In this document: positions 7,563 through 15,114 of the stretch, piece by piece
How positions within the stretch are numbered: position 1 is the first letter of the stretch
How the letters are laid out: each line of letters opens with the position of its first letter
NCBI GenBank assembly: GCA_964437335.1
Contig: CAYTGL010000004.1
Location: 1 to 64,000, forward strand
Direction: 5' to 3'
Length of the DNA stretch: 64,000 bases
DNA from: JAITWN01 sp964437335
Lineage (GTDB): Bacteria; Pseudomonadota; Gammaproteobacteria; SZUA-140
Notes under the pieces: model-generated
The model's input: the letters and a program-made list of their open reading frames with translations, nothing else
What the model was told of the DNA's origin: nothing
Database searches by the model: none
Program-made: the position numbers and the translations under genes

Positions 7563-10009
7563 TGCACTTGTTGCTTGCGTTGCCAGTGATCCGCGGGGAA
7601 CGCATCGACGGCGATGACATCCCGGCGCGCGGCCAATGCGTTACGATAACGCTCCGCATCGCCCGCGTCGACTATGCCCTGCGCGAGGCCGCGCTCGATC
7701 AGCGATTCGTCGCTGCCGTTAGCGAGCCGGCCCTCGCGGACCGCGGTACGCAGTTTGCGTTCGACCGCCTCGGCCGCGACGACAAGTTCGAACGCGGTGT
7801 CGATGCGGCCGATCGCGCGGCGGGTGTCGTCGGTCAGGAAGGCGCCGGCGGTCAGGCGGTCGCGCGCCGGGCCGGGGTTCAGGATCAGCGCGGCGACGTC
7901 GCGCCCGAGCGCATCGGACGGGGCCTTCAGTGTCCTGCCATACGGAAACACGATGCGCCGCAGCAGCCACGCGATGCGGCGGTCCGGAAAGTTGCGCAGC
8001 AGGTCGTCGAAGCGATCCTGCAAGGTCCGCAGCGCGTCCTCGCAGGCCCATTGCATCAGCGGCAGGTCGTCGCGCAAGCGGCCCTGGTCCTCGTAATGGC
8101 GCAACGCGGCCGAGATCAGATAGAGCAGACTCAGGATATCGGCGAGTCGGCCGGATAACTTCTCACGGCGCTTGAGTTCGCCGCCGAGCGTCAGCATCGC
8201 GGCGTCCGCGACCAGCGCGAACGCCGCGCTCATACGCCCGGCCCGCTGGAAGTAGCGACGCGCCTCCGGCGCGCCCGGCGCCGGCATCAGCCGTCCACCG
8301 GTCAGGCCGAGCCACAACGCGCGGGCGGCATTGCTGACGATGAAGCCGACATGCCCGAACAATGCAGCGTCGAAATCCTTCAGCGCCCGTTCCTGGTCCT
8401 GCTCCGCCGCGGCCTGCATCTCCTTCAGCACATACGGATGGCAGCGGATCGCGCCCTGGCCGAAGATGATGAGGCTGCGCGTCAGTATGTTCGCACCCTC
8501 GACGGTGATGCTGATCGGCACCGCCTGGTAGACGCGGCCGATCAGGTTGCGCGGCCCCATGCAGATGCCGCTGCCGCCCTGGATGTCCATCGCGTCATTG
8601 ACGGTCTGGCGCATGCGTTCGGTCAGGTGATACTTGACGATCGCGGAGGCGACCGCCGGCTTCTCGCCCTGGTCGACCGCCTGCGCGGTCATGACGCGCG
8701 CCGCGTCCATCAGCCAGGTATTGCCGGCGATGCGCGCGAGGACTTCCTCGACGCCCTCGAAGCGGCCGATCGGCTGGTGGAACTGGCGGCGTATGCGCGC
8801 ATAGGCGCCGGTGTAGCGGCACATCAGCTTGCCGGCGCCGGTCGACAGCGCCGGCAGCGAGATCGAGCGCCCGGCCGCGAGCGACTCCATCAGCATGCGC
8901 CAGCCCTCGCCGAGCCCGTCGCGGCCGCCGATGACCCAGTCGAGCGGGATGAACACGTCCTTGCCGCGGTTCGGTCCGTTCTGGAACGCCTGGTTCAGCG
9001 GCGCATGGCGCTCGCCGATCTCGATGCCGGGCGTGTCGGTCGGGATCAGCGCGAGCGTGATGCCGAATTCTTCCTGCTCGCCGAGCAGATGTTCAGGATC
9101 GTAGAGCTTGAACGCGAGCCCGAGCACGGTCGCAACCGGGCCGAGCGTGATATAGCGTTTCTCCCAGTTCAGCCGGATGCCGGTGATCGCCTCGCCATTG
9201 AATTCGCCCTTGCAGACGACGCCGCGATCGGGGATGCCGGCCGCGTCGCTGCCAGCCTCGGGACCGGTCAGCGCGAAGCACGGCACCTCGTCGCCGTGCG
9301 CGAGACGTCGGAGATAGTGATCCTTCTGCGCCTGCGTGCCGTAGTGCAGCAGCAGCTCGGCCGGGCCGAGCGAGTTCGGCACCATCACGGTTACCGCCGC
9401 GGTAATGCTGCGCGTCGACAGCTTCATGACGACCGCCGAATGCGCGAGCGCCGAGAAACCGAGCCCGCCATACTCGCGCGGGATGATCATGCCGAAGAAG
9501 CCGTTTTCCTTGATGAAGCGCCAGACCTCGGGCGGCAGGTCGTGCAGCTCGTCGGTGATCTTCCAGTCGTCGATGAGACGGCACAGCTCGTCGACCGGGC
9601 CGTCGATGAATGCCTGTTCCTCGGGCGTCAGGCGCGGCGCGGGCAGTTCGAGCAGTTTGCGCCAGTCGGGACGGCCGCTGAACAGCTCGCCCTCCCACCA
9701 GATGGTACCGGCCTCGAGCGCCTCGCGCTCGGTGCGCGACATCGCCGGCATGATGCGGCGGAACTGGTTCAGCACCGGCGCGCTGAACCAGCGTTGGCGC
9801 AGCGGCGCGGCATTCAATGGAATCGCGATCAGCAGGAACAGCGCCCACAGCAACAGCAACAGCAGCGGCAGAGCACCGAGGCCGGACCACAGCGTCAGCG
9901 CGATGAGGACCGCGGCGAGGATCGAGGTCGAAAGCACGAGCGGGACGCGCAGGTATGCGAGCGCCCACAGTACGATCAGCAGTCCGGCCAAGGCCATTAA
10001 CAAGGTCAT
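7559..10009 (-). CDS. fadE: Membrane-associated acyl-CoA dehydrogenase FadE
   Basis: Protein of 816 residues, the typical FadE size (E. coli about 814). The first 80 residues are hydrophobic with two or three transmembrane segments rich in Leu (MTLLMALAGLLIVLWALAYL and following), then the acyl-CoA dehydrogenase domain with CFALTGPEAGSDAAGI for FAD contact and QGGSGICMGPRN near the active site, and a C-terminal extension (DUF1974) of about 250 residues. It catalyses the first oxidation of beta-oxidation. The start at 10009 begins directly at the hydrophobic segment; an upstream start at 10060 would add an arginine-rich leader. First gene of the operon running to 1951. Confidence 0.93.
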   Translation of the reverse strand: MTLLMALAGLLIVLWALAYLRVPLVLSTSILAAVLIALTLWSGLGALPLLLLLLWALFLLIAIPLNAAPLRQRWFSAPVLNQFRRIMPAMSRTEREALEAGTIWWEGELFSGRPDWRKLLELPAPRLTPEEQAFIDGPVDELCRLIDDWKITDELHDLPPEVWRFIKENGFFGMIIPREYGGLGFSALAHSAVVMKLSTRSITAAVTVMVPNSLGPAELLLHYGTQAQKDHYLRRLAHGDEVPCFALTGPEAGSDAAGIPDRGVVCKGEFNGEAITGIRLNWEKRYITLGPVATVLGLAFKLYDPEHLLGEQEEFGITLALIPTDTPGIEIGERHAPLNQAFQNGPNRGKDVFIPLDWVIGGRDGLGEGWRMLMESLAAGRSISLPALSTGAGKLMCRYTGAYARIRRQFHQPIGRFEGVEEVLARIAGNTWLMDAARVMTAQAVDQGEKPAVASAIVKYHLTERMRQTVNDAMDIQGGSGICMGPRNLIGRVYQAVPISITVEGANILTRSLIIFGQGAIRCHPYVLKEMQAAAEQDQERALKDFDAALFGHVGFIVSNAARALWLGLTGGRLMPAPGAPEARRYFQRAGRMSAAFALVADAAMLTLGGELKRREKLSGRLADILSLLYLISAALRHYEDQGRLRDDLPLMQWACEDALRTLQDRFDDLLRNFPDRRIAWLLRRIVFPYGRTLKAPSDALGRDVAALILNPGPARDRLTAGAFLTDDTRRAIGRIDTAFELVVAAEAVERKLRTAVREGRLANGSDESLIERGLAQGIVDAGDAERYRNALAARRDVIAVDAFPADHWQRKQQVQ

Positions 10010-10384
10010 GCATCGCCTCCCGCGCGCCGGTCGGCAGGATCGCCGGCACCGCGAAAACATCGACCGCCACTATACCCGGTTCGCATCGATTGCGACGTGC
10101 GGTCCATTCAGGTTATCGGCCGAAACTGGATGGCCTGCACACGGATTCCAATACTAAACAACTAGTTAAATACAGAACAAGGGTCGCGGGCTGGAACGTC
10201 GGTGCGAGATCAGACATCATCCGATGCCGTTCCTGACAACGCCCCGATATCCTGCCCATTGGCAGACGCGGAAACGCCGCGGGATGCTGGCCGATTCGCG
10301 GAAGCACAAGGGATGGCATGGTCTGTGAAGCCAGCGCAGATCGGCTCCGTTGACATGGTATAACCATGGTTATACCATTCTGTC
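10010..10384. other. Intergenic region between fadE and the first toxin-antitoxin pair
   Basis: Divergent intergenic stretch of 375 bases with no convincing gene. Around 10155-10175 it is AT-rich and contains the perfect palindrome AACTAGTT at 10160-10167; a weak minus-strand promoter (TTGTTC, 18 bases, TAGTAT) surrounds it and could drive fadE, with the palindrome as a possible operator for a fatty-acid-responsive repressor. That is inference. The right end holds the palindromic operator of the toxin-antitoxin pair, listed separately. Confidence 0.5.
10350..10378 (+). promoter_or_regulatory. Promoter and 24-bp perfect palindromic operator of the first mazEF-like pair
   Basis: A consensus -35 hexamer TTGACA at 10350-10355 is joined to a perfect 24-base palindrome at 10355-10378 whose half-site is ATGGTATAACC. 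A TACCAT hexamer at 10373-10378, 17 bases from the -35, is a possible -10. The palindrome ends six bases before the antitoxin ATG at 10385. An antitoxin with a ribbon-helix-helix domain normally binds such a site and represses its own operon. Confidence 0.75.
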
Positions 10385-10627
10385 ATGAAGACAGCGATAT
10401 CGATCCCTGACGAGATATTCGAGGAAGCGGAACGGGCGGCGAAGAAACTCGGCGTTTCCCGCAGCGAATTGTATGCGAAGGCGGTCCTTGATTTCGTCGA
10501 ACGCCACCGTCGTGAAGACATCACCGAGAGGCTCAACGAAGTCTATGCCGAAAACGAGCCGATCTCGGAACTCGACCATCATCTCATGGTTCTGCAGGCA
10601 CGATCGTTGAAAAGGGAGAAGTGGTAA
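10385..10627 (+). CDS. Ribbon-helix-helix antitoxin (MazE-like)
   Basis: Protein of 80 residues. Residues 1-40 form a ribbon-helix-helix DNA-binding fold: the strand MKTAISIPDEIF, helix A EEAERAAKKLG and the turn VSRSELYAKAVLDFV. The acidic C-terminal half (TERLNEVYAENEPISEL) is the usual toxin-neutralising tail. Its TAA overlaps the toxin ATG by one base. There is no good ribosome site in front of the ATG, and with the proposed promoter the transcript would begin at or next to the start codon, so leaderless translation is possible. Identified by fold pattern and context. Confidence 0.85.
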   Translation: MKTAISIPDEIFEEAERAAKKLGVSRSELYAKAVLDFVERHRREDITERLNEVYAENEPISELDHHLMVLQARSLKREKW

Positions 10628-10965
10628 TGAGGCGCGGGGAAATCTGGTGGGCTGCTCTCCCCGAGCCCGCAGGCTCCGGACCGGGATTCAGGCGCCCGGT
10701 CCTGATCGTTCAAGCCGACGAGTTCAATCGGAGCCTTATCCGCACCGTGATCGCGGCCGCGATCACGTCAAATACGTCTCTGGCGAAAGCCCCGGGTAAC
10801 GTATCGCTTTCCAAACGCAGTGTGGGCTTGAACCGGGAATCGGTGATAAACGTCTCTCAAATTATTACTCTCGACAAGACGTTTCTGACGAAACGGGTTG
10901 GCCGCCTGTCCGGGGAAAAATTGCAGGAAGTCGAGGATGGATTGCGCCTCGTGTTCGCGCTATGA
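10627..10965 (+). CDS. MazF/PemK-family toxin (endoribonuclease)
   Basis: Protein of 112 residues with the MazF/PemK hallmarks: MRRGEIWWAALPEP at the N-terminus, the strand RRPVLIVQADEFNRS, the TVIAAAITSN segment and the VINVSQIITLDKTFL strand that carries active-site residues. Members cleave single-stranded RNA at short sequences; the target cannot be predicted. The ATG overlaps the antitoxin stop; an in-frame GTG six bases earlier is an alternative start. All conserved blocks are intact, so it is probably active when free. Only 26 bases separate it from the convergent toxin gene on the other strand. Confidence 0.88.
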   Translation: MRRGEIWWAALPEPAGSGPGFRRPVLIVQADEFNRSLIRTVIAAAITSNTSLAKAPGNVSLSKRSVGLNRESVINVSQIITLDKTFLTKRVGRLSGEKLQEVEDGLRLVFAL

Positions 10966-10991
10966 GGGAATCAGGCCGGATGGGACGTGTA

Positions 10992-11330
10992 TCAGGTCCC
11001 GATAATTTCATCCAGACCGGCAACCGCCTGCTCGATCTCCTCGAACGAGGCCTTGCCGATCCGTTTTCCGATCCGATCCACAGACAGGGTCCGAATCTGG
11101 CTGATCTTGAGCCAGGACTTCTTCGGCAGTCCGCGGGATCCCAGCTCCAGTGTCAACGGGAATCCCGCGCGCCGGGCCTGGCTGGTAAGGGCCATCGCGA
11201 TCACCGTACCGGAACGCTCATTGAAGACATCGTGACTCAGTATCAGCACCGGCCGCAGGCCCGCCTGCTCCCGGCCCCGAGGGGGGCTCAGGTCCGCCCA
11301 GCGGATTTCTCCTCTCAGTATTCGGGCCAT
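10992..11330 (-). CDS. MazF-family toxin of the second pair
   Basis: Protein of 112 residues, same length as the neighbouring toxin but clearly diverged. MARILRGEIRWADLSPPRG is the N-terminal MazF block, followed by GLRPVLILSHDVFNERSGTVIAMALTSQ and the WLKISQIRTLSVDRIGKRIG block. Predicted endoribonuclease toxin. Its start overlaps the end of the antitoxin gene by 16 bases, the usual toxin-antitoxin coupling. It points toward the first pair, so the two toxin genes are tail to tail with no visible terminator between them. Confidence 0.87.
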   Translation of the reverse strand: MARILRGEIRWADLSPPRGREQAGLRPVLILSHDVFNERSGTVIAMALTSQARRAGFPLTLELGSRGLPKKSWLKISQIRTLSVDRIGKRIGKASFEEIEQAVAGLDEIIGT

Positions 11331-11557
11331 GCCGAAAGCTCGTCCGTTAAGCCTTCATCCGCGAGCGCCTGTTCCTGTGCCGGGTCCAGCTTTCTGCATT
11401 CCCGCGCCAGGCGGCCCCGCTCCATCCGCTCCAGCTTTTCCAGGACGGCTGCTTCGATGGCGCGGCTGCGATTGGGAAAGGTCCGCTCCTTGACCAGATG
11501 ATCGATACGATCGAGGGTCTCCCGGTCCAGGGTGATGGCGATTTTTGCGGCGGCCAT
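11315..11557 (-). CDS. Ribbon-helix-helix antitoxin of the second pair
   Basis: Protein of 80 residues. KIAITLDRETLDRIDHLV starts a ribbon-helix-helix domain, with FPNRSRAIEAAVLEKL as the second helix; the C-terminal half is acidic and ends DEGLTDELSAWPEY. This matches MazE-type antitoxins fused to RHH domains. A GGAGA ribosome site is 7 bases before the ATG, and a 25-base palindromic operator lies just beyond it. It is not closely similar to the antitoxin at 10385 outside the fold. Confidence 0.85.
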   Translation of the reverse strand: MAAAKIAITLDRETLDRIDHLVKERTFPNRSRAIEAAVLEKLERMERGRLARECRKLDPAQEQALADEGLTDELSAWPEY

Positions 11558-11568
11558 GGCAGTTCTCC

Positions 11569-11593
11569 GAGGTATGATAAATTATCATACCTC
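11569..11593 (-). promoter_or_regulatory. Palindromic operator of the second mazEF-like pair
   Basis: Two perfect 12-base arms (GAGGTATGATAA and its complement) separated by a single A, 12 to 36 bases upstream of the antitoxin start. This is the likely autoregulatory site. The outer GGTAT/ATACC of this palindrome is also present in the operator of the first pair (10355-10378), so the two antitoxins could recognise each other's sites. Confidence 0.7.
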
Positions 11594-12063
11594 TCTCCCG
11601 CGTGAGAAGTCCACTACCTGCAGGCAGAATGCCTATCGCCTTTACACGCCCCGCTCCGTGAATCAGCCTGCCGGAAGATAGCGAACGACAGATGTGCCGG
11701 ATATGAGTGCTTGTCTGATTAACCCAGGGTCAGAATCTTTGAAATTCGGCGCTGTGAGTTCAATGGATCATGCAATACGGTCCCCCTTCGCAGCCGTCAT
11801 CTATTGGTCCGCTGTCAGTACAGCCATGGAGGATCAATCAACAGACCAACGAGACGATTCAGAAGATATCTGAGGCACAGCTAGAGTCAGTCGGCGCGAT
11901 CAGCAACGCTAACTTTTCTTTTTCGAGCATCCTCACGGGGCGGTACATAGCTGTTGCCGGTGTGGACATCAACAGTAACGGTGTCTTCGGAGATGCACCA
12001 GGCGAAACGGAAACAGCCAGCGATACGAGGAAAGTTCTGGAAATTAGTCGGAGCAGATGAAAT
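11594..12063. other. Low-coding region between toxin-antitoxin genes
   Basis: About 470 bases with lower GC than the surroundings. The left half (to about 11755) shows no open frame or structure I can interpret apart from a GGGTCAGAATCTTTGAAATTC tag near 11730 that resembles the dispersed GGGTCAGA repeat family. The right half holds a short reading frame that looks like a gene fragment, listed separately. Confidence 0.4.
11770..12060 (+). pseudogene. Probable gene remnant with a secreted-protein C-terminal motif
   Basis: An open frame of 96 residues without ribosome site, signal peptide or a convincing start; an in-frame TGA lies 15 bases upstream. The C-terminal part GRYIAVAGVDINSNGVFGDAPGE resembles the terminal repeat found in some subtilase-type and other secreted proteins, which suggests the tail of a larger gene that was otherwise lost. 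Codon use is less GC-rich than in neighbours. It could equally be noncoding. The stop codon is four bases from the convergent antitoxin stop. Confidence 0.3.
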
Positions 12064-12408
12064 CTAAACACTCTTGCCCTTTAAGGCAGCAGTGACCCGC
12101 TCCATCAACTTCGGCGTCACCCGATCCTGACGCTCAACCTTGCTGATGTAAGCCTGACTGACACCCATCCGGCGCGCCAGTTCGGATTGGGACATACGGG
12201 CCTTGATGCGGGTGAGCGCGACAGGGTTGTCGACGTAATCCTCGACGTGGAACGGGACATAGTCGCTATCCTGGGCGCTGCCGCGTGCTGTCAACTTGCG
12301 TTCCAGATCGCCCCGCAGTCGCAGGTACAAATCATAGGGTAACAGCACATACTCCGGCTTGCCGTCCAGTGACTGAATAACCTGAATCTTCTTCAGCGCC
12401 GAATTCAT
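12064..12408 (-). CDS. Xre-family (HigA-like) antitoxin, orphan
   Basis: Protein of 114 residues. Residues about 62-110 form a Cro/CI helix-turn-helix: VALTRIKARMSQSELARRMGVSQAYISKVER. The N-terminal 55 residues (QVIQSLDGKPEYVLLPYDLYLRL) match the Phd/HigA-like extension of this antitoxin group. Its ATG overlaps a TGA that ends a short truncated toxin frame (12405-12512), the standard toxin-first arrangement of HigBA. With the toxin broken, the antitoxin is an orphan and may act only as a regulator. Confidence 0.85.
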   Translation of the reverse strand: MNSALKKIQVIQSLDGKPEYVLLPYDLYLRLRGDLERKLTARGSAQDSDYVPFHVEDYVDNPVALTRIKARMSQSELARRMGVSQAYISKVERQDRVTPKLMERVTAALKGKSV

Positions 12409-12512
12409 TTGTAAGCGTCTCCCCGAGATCCGATACGATTAATGGCGATGACCCGCGCCTCGTCATTGCGGGTAAACCGTATGGCGAATGATGACCGTCC
12501 ATGGCATCGGGG
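12405..12512 (-). pseudogene. 3' fragment of a RelE/HigB-like toxin gene
   Basis: Reading the minus strand gives 35 codons with no start codon and an in-frame TAA just upstream at 12513-12515. The product would end SSFAIRFTRNDEARVIAINR...GDAYK, which looks like the C-terminus of a small toxin (strand, then RVIAINRIG), and its TGA overlaps the antitoxin ATG in the ATGA configuration. I read this as a toxin truncated at its 5' end. The upstream 240 bases are AT-rich and contain no continuation in any frame. Confidence 0.6.
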
Positions 12513-12757
12513 TTATATAATGAGGTTATATTTTATTATAGCCTGACAGAAATGAACAAGCGGGATACAACCTCATATTGAAAGGCCGGCGGCGATCGGG
12601 AACAGGGCGGTTCGTCCTGTATGTGGAATGGTGAATGTCTGAGAAAAAACGGCGAATCCGCGCGTCGTATCCGGTGCTATCATGATGAAATCCAGCCGCC
12701 CTATATCGCAGCCAAGCGAGCTGATAAATAAAATATAAACAATTACTTATCCCTTAT

Positions 12758-13525
12758 ATGAAGGTCGCGAGCTGGAACGTCAATTCGCTGCGGGTGCGCC
12801 TGCCGCAGGTGCTGCAATGGCTCGCGGACACGCAAACGGACGTACTCGCGATCCAGGAGATCAAGCTGCAGGACGAGCAGTTTCCGCTCGATGCATTTCG
12901 AGAGATCGGCTATGTCGCGCAGTTCGCTGGGCAGAAGACCTACAACGGCGTCGCGATCGTCAGCCGGGCCGAGGCAAGCGATGTAATCCGCGACATCCCC
13001 GGACTCGACGACCCGCAGCGCCGCCTCATCGGCGCGACGATCGGCGGGCTCAGGGTCATCAATCTCTATGTGCCGAACGGCGAAAGCATCGAGTCCGACA
13101 AATACCGCTACAAGCTCGACTGGCTCGACAAGGTCACTACCTTTCTCGAACAGGAGCTGCGCGCGCATCCACGGCTCGTCGTGCTCGGCGATTTCAACAT
13201 CGCGCCGGCGCCGGTCGACGTGCACGACCCGGCGGCATGGGAAGGCAAGGTGCTGTTCAGCGAACCGGAGCGTGCGGCGTTCCGGCGCCTGCTCGACCTC
13301 GGTTTCTGCGACACCTTCCGCGTCCGCCACCCGGACGAGGTCGCGTACAGTTGGTGGGATTACCGCATGGCTGGCTTCCGCCGCAACCTCGGCCTGCGCA
13401 TCGACCATATCCTCGCGAGCGCGTCCCTCTGTACACTGTGCAGGGACGCCGCGATCGACAAGGCACCACGCGGCTGGGAACGGCCGTCGGACCATACGCC
13501 GGTCGTCGCCGAATTCTTACTCTGA
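12758..13525 (+). CDS. xthA: Exodeoxyribonuclease III
   Basis: AP endonuclease/3'-5' exonuclease of 255 residues. Conserved blocks are complete: MKVASWNVNSLR at the start, IQEIKLQD with the metal-binding Glu34, INLYVPNG, VVLGDFNIAP, SWWDYR and the terminal PSDHTPVVAEF with the catalytic histidine. It repairs abasic sites and 3' damage in DNA. No ribosome site precedes the ATG; the upstream 40 bases are AT-rich. It ends 17 bases before ubiD. Confidence 0.95.
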   Translation: MKVASWNVNSLRVRLPQVLQWLADTQTDVLAIQEIKLQDEQFPLDAFREIGYVAQFAGQKTYNGVAIVSRAEASDVIRDIPGLDDPQRRLIGATIGGLRVINLYVPNGESIESDKYRYKLDWLDKVTTFLEQELRAHPRLVVLGDFNIAPAPVDVHDPAAWEGKVLFSEPERAAFRRLLDLGFCDTFRVRHPDEVAYSWWDYRMAGFRRNLGLRIDHILASASLCTLCRDAAIDKAPRGWERPSDHTPVVAEFLL

Positions 13526-13542
13526 CCCCGAATGAACAGCCT

Positions 13543-15018
13543 ATGAAATACAGGGACCTGCGCGATTTCATCGCGATGCTCGAACAGCGCGGGGAGCTGG
13601 TGCGCGTCAAGGCCGAGGTCAGTCCGCATCTGGAGATGACCGAGATCTGCGACCGCACGCTGCGCCGGAGTGGCCCGGCGCTGCTGTTCGAGAACCCGAA
13701 AGGCCATGACATCCCGGTACTCGCAAACCTGTTCGGCACACCGGAGCGCGTCGCGTTCGGCATGGGCGCCGAATCGACCGCCGCGCTGCGCGAGATCGGA
13801 CAACTGCTCGCGTACCTGAAGGCGCCCGATCCGCCGACCGGTTTTCGCGACGCGTGGGACAAGCTGCCGCTGCTGAAGCAGGTCATGAACATGGTGCCAA
13901 AGGTCGTCAAGCGGCCGCCGTGCCAGGAGCACGTCATCGAGGGCGACGACGTCGACCTGTCGAAACTGCCGATCCAGACCTGCTGGCCCGGCGACGCCGG
14001 ACCGCTGATCACCTGGGCGCTGGTCGTCACGCGCGGCCCGCACAAGCAGCGGCAGAACCTCGGCATCTATCGCCAGCAGGTCATCGGTCGCAACCGCGTC
14101 ATCATGCGCTGGCTGCCGCATCGCGGCGGCGCGCTCGATTTCCGCGACTGGCAGCTCGCGCACCCGGGCGAGCCGTTCCCGGTCGCGGTCGCGCTCGGCG
14201 CCGATCCGGCGACGATCCTCGGCGCGGTGACGCCGGTGCCGGACACGCTGTCCGAATACGCATTCGCGGCGCTTTTGCGCGGCGACAAGACCGAGGTCGC
14301 GAACTGCATCGGCAGCGACCTGACCGTGCCGGCGAGCGCCGAGTTCGTGCTCGAAGGCCATATCGCGCCCGACGATATCGCCGACGAGGGGCCGTTCGGC
14401 GATCACACCGGCTATTACAACGAGGTCGAGCGTTTCCCGGTGTTCACGATCGACCGCATCACGCACCGCAGCGATCCGATCTATCACAGCACCTACACCG
14501 GCCGGCCCCCCGACGAGCCGGCGGTGCTCGGCGTCGCGCTGAACGAGGTGTTCGTGCCGATCCTGCAGAAACAGTTCCCGGAGATCACCGACTTCTACCT
14601 GCCGCCGGAGGGCTGCTCGTACCGGCTCGCCTGCGTCAGCATGCGCAAACAGTATCCGGGTCACGCAAAGCGCGTGATGCTCGGGGTGTGGTCGTTTCTA
14701 CGGCAGTTCATGTATACCAAGTTCGTCATCGTTACCGACGACGACGTCGACGTGCGCGACTGGAAGAGCGTGATCTGGGCGCTGACGACGCGGATGGATC
14801 CGCGCCGCGACATGGTGTTTGTCGACAACACCCCGATCGACTACCTCGACTTCGCGTCACCGGTGTCGGGGCTCGGCTCCAAGGTCGGCTTCGACGCGAC
14901 GAACAAGTGGCCGGCGGAGACGACGCGACAGTGGGGGACGCCGATTGCGATGGATGCAGTGGTCAAACAGCGCATCGACGAACTCTGGGATTCTCTCGGT
15001 ATCTCTGAGTCAGAGTAG
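13543..15018 (+). CDS. ubiD: 4-hydroxy-3-polyprenylbenzoate decarboxylase UbiD
   Basis: Prenylated-FMN decarboxylase of 491 residues (E. coli 497). It starts MKYRDLRDFIAMLEQRGEL, contains the signature DEGPFGDHTGYYNEVERFPV with the acidic active-site residues, and TCWPGDAGPLITWALVVTRGP near the cofactor site. It removes the carboxyl group of polyprenyl-4-hydroxybenzoate in ubiquinone synthesis and needs the cofactor made by UbiX, whose gene is not in this window. The start is the ATG at 13543, 17 bases after xthA; the open frame extends further upstream antiparallel to nothing meaningful inside xthA. Confidence 0.95.
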   Translation: MKYRDLRDFIAMLEQRGELVRVKAEVSPHLEMTEICDRTLRRSGPALLFENPKGHDIPVLANLFGTPERVAFGMGAESTAALREIGQLLAYLKAPDPPTGFRDAWDKLPLLKQVMNMVPKVVKRPPCQEHVIEGDDVDLSKLPIQTCWPGDAGPLITWALVVTRGPHKQRQNLGIYRQQVIGRNRVIMRWLPHRGGALDFRDWQLAHPGEPFPVAVALGADPATILGAVTPVPDTLSEYAFAALLRGDKTEVANCIGSDLTVPASAEFVLEGHIAPDDIADEGPFGDHTGYYNEVERFPVFTIDRITHRSDPIYHSTYTGRPPDEPAVLGVALNEVFVPILQKQFPEITDFYLPPEGCSYRLACVSMRKQYPGHAKRVMLGVWSFLRQFMYTKFVIVTDDDVDVRDWKSVIWALTTRMDPRRDMVFVDNTPIDYLDFASPVSGLGSKVGFDATNKWPAETTRQWGTPIAMDAVVKQRIDELWDSLGISESE

Positions 15019-15114
15019 ACCGAATCTACTTGGACCTCGTTGGCGCATCCTCGATAATCAAAGGGGTCAGACTCGTTTGACTTCCAGAACGAGGCGCCCC
15101 GATTTAGCAGCGAA

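Noticed and set aside
12817..13542. Long upstream extension of the ubiD reading frame inside xthA
   Set aside because: The extension is in another frame of xthA and reads as arginine-rich low-complexity sequence. The family start MKYRDLRDFIAML fits the ATG at 13543 exactly.
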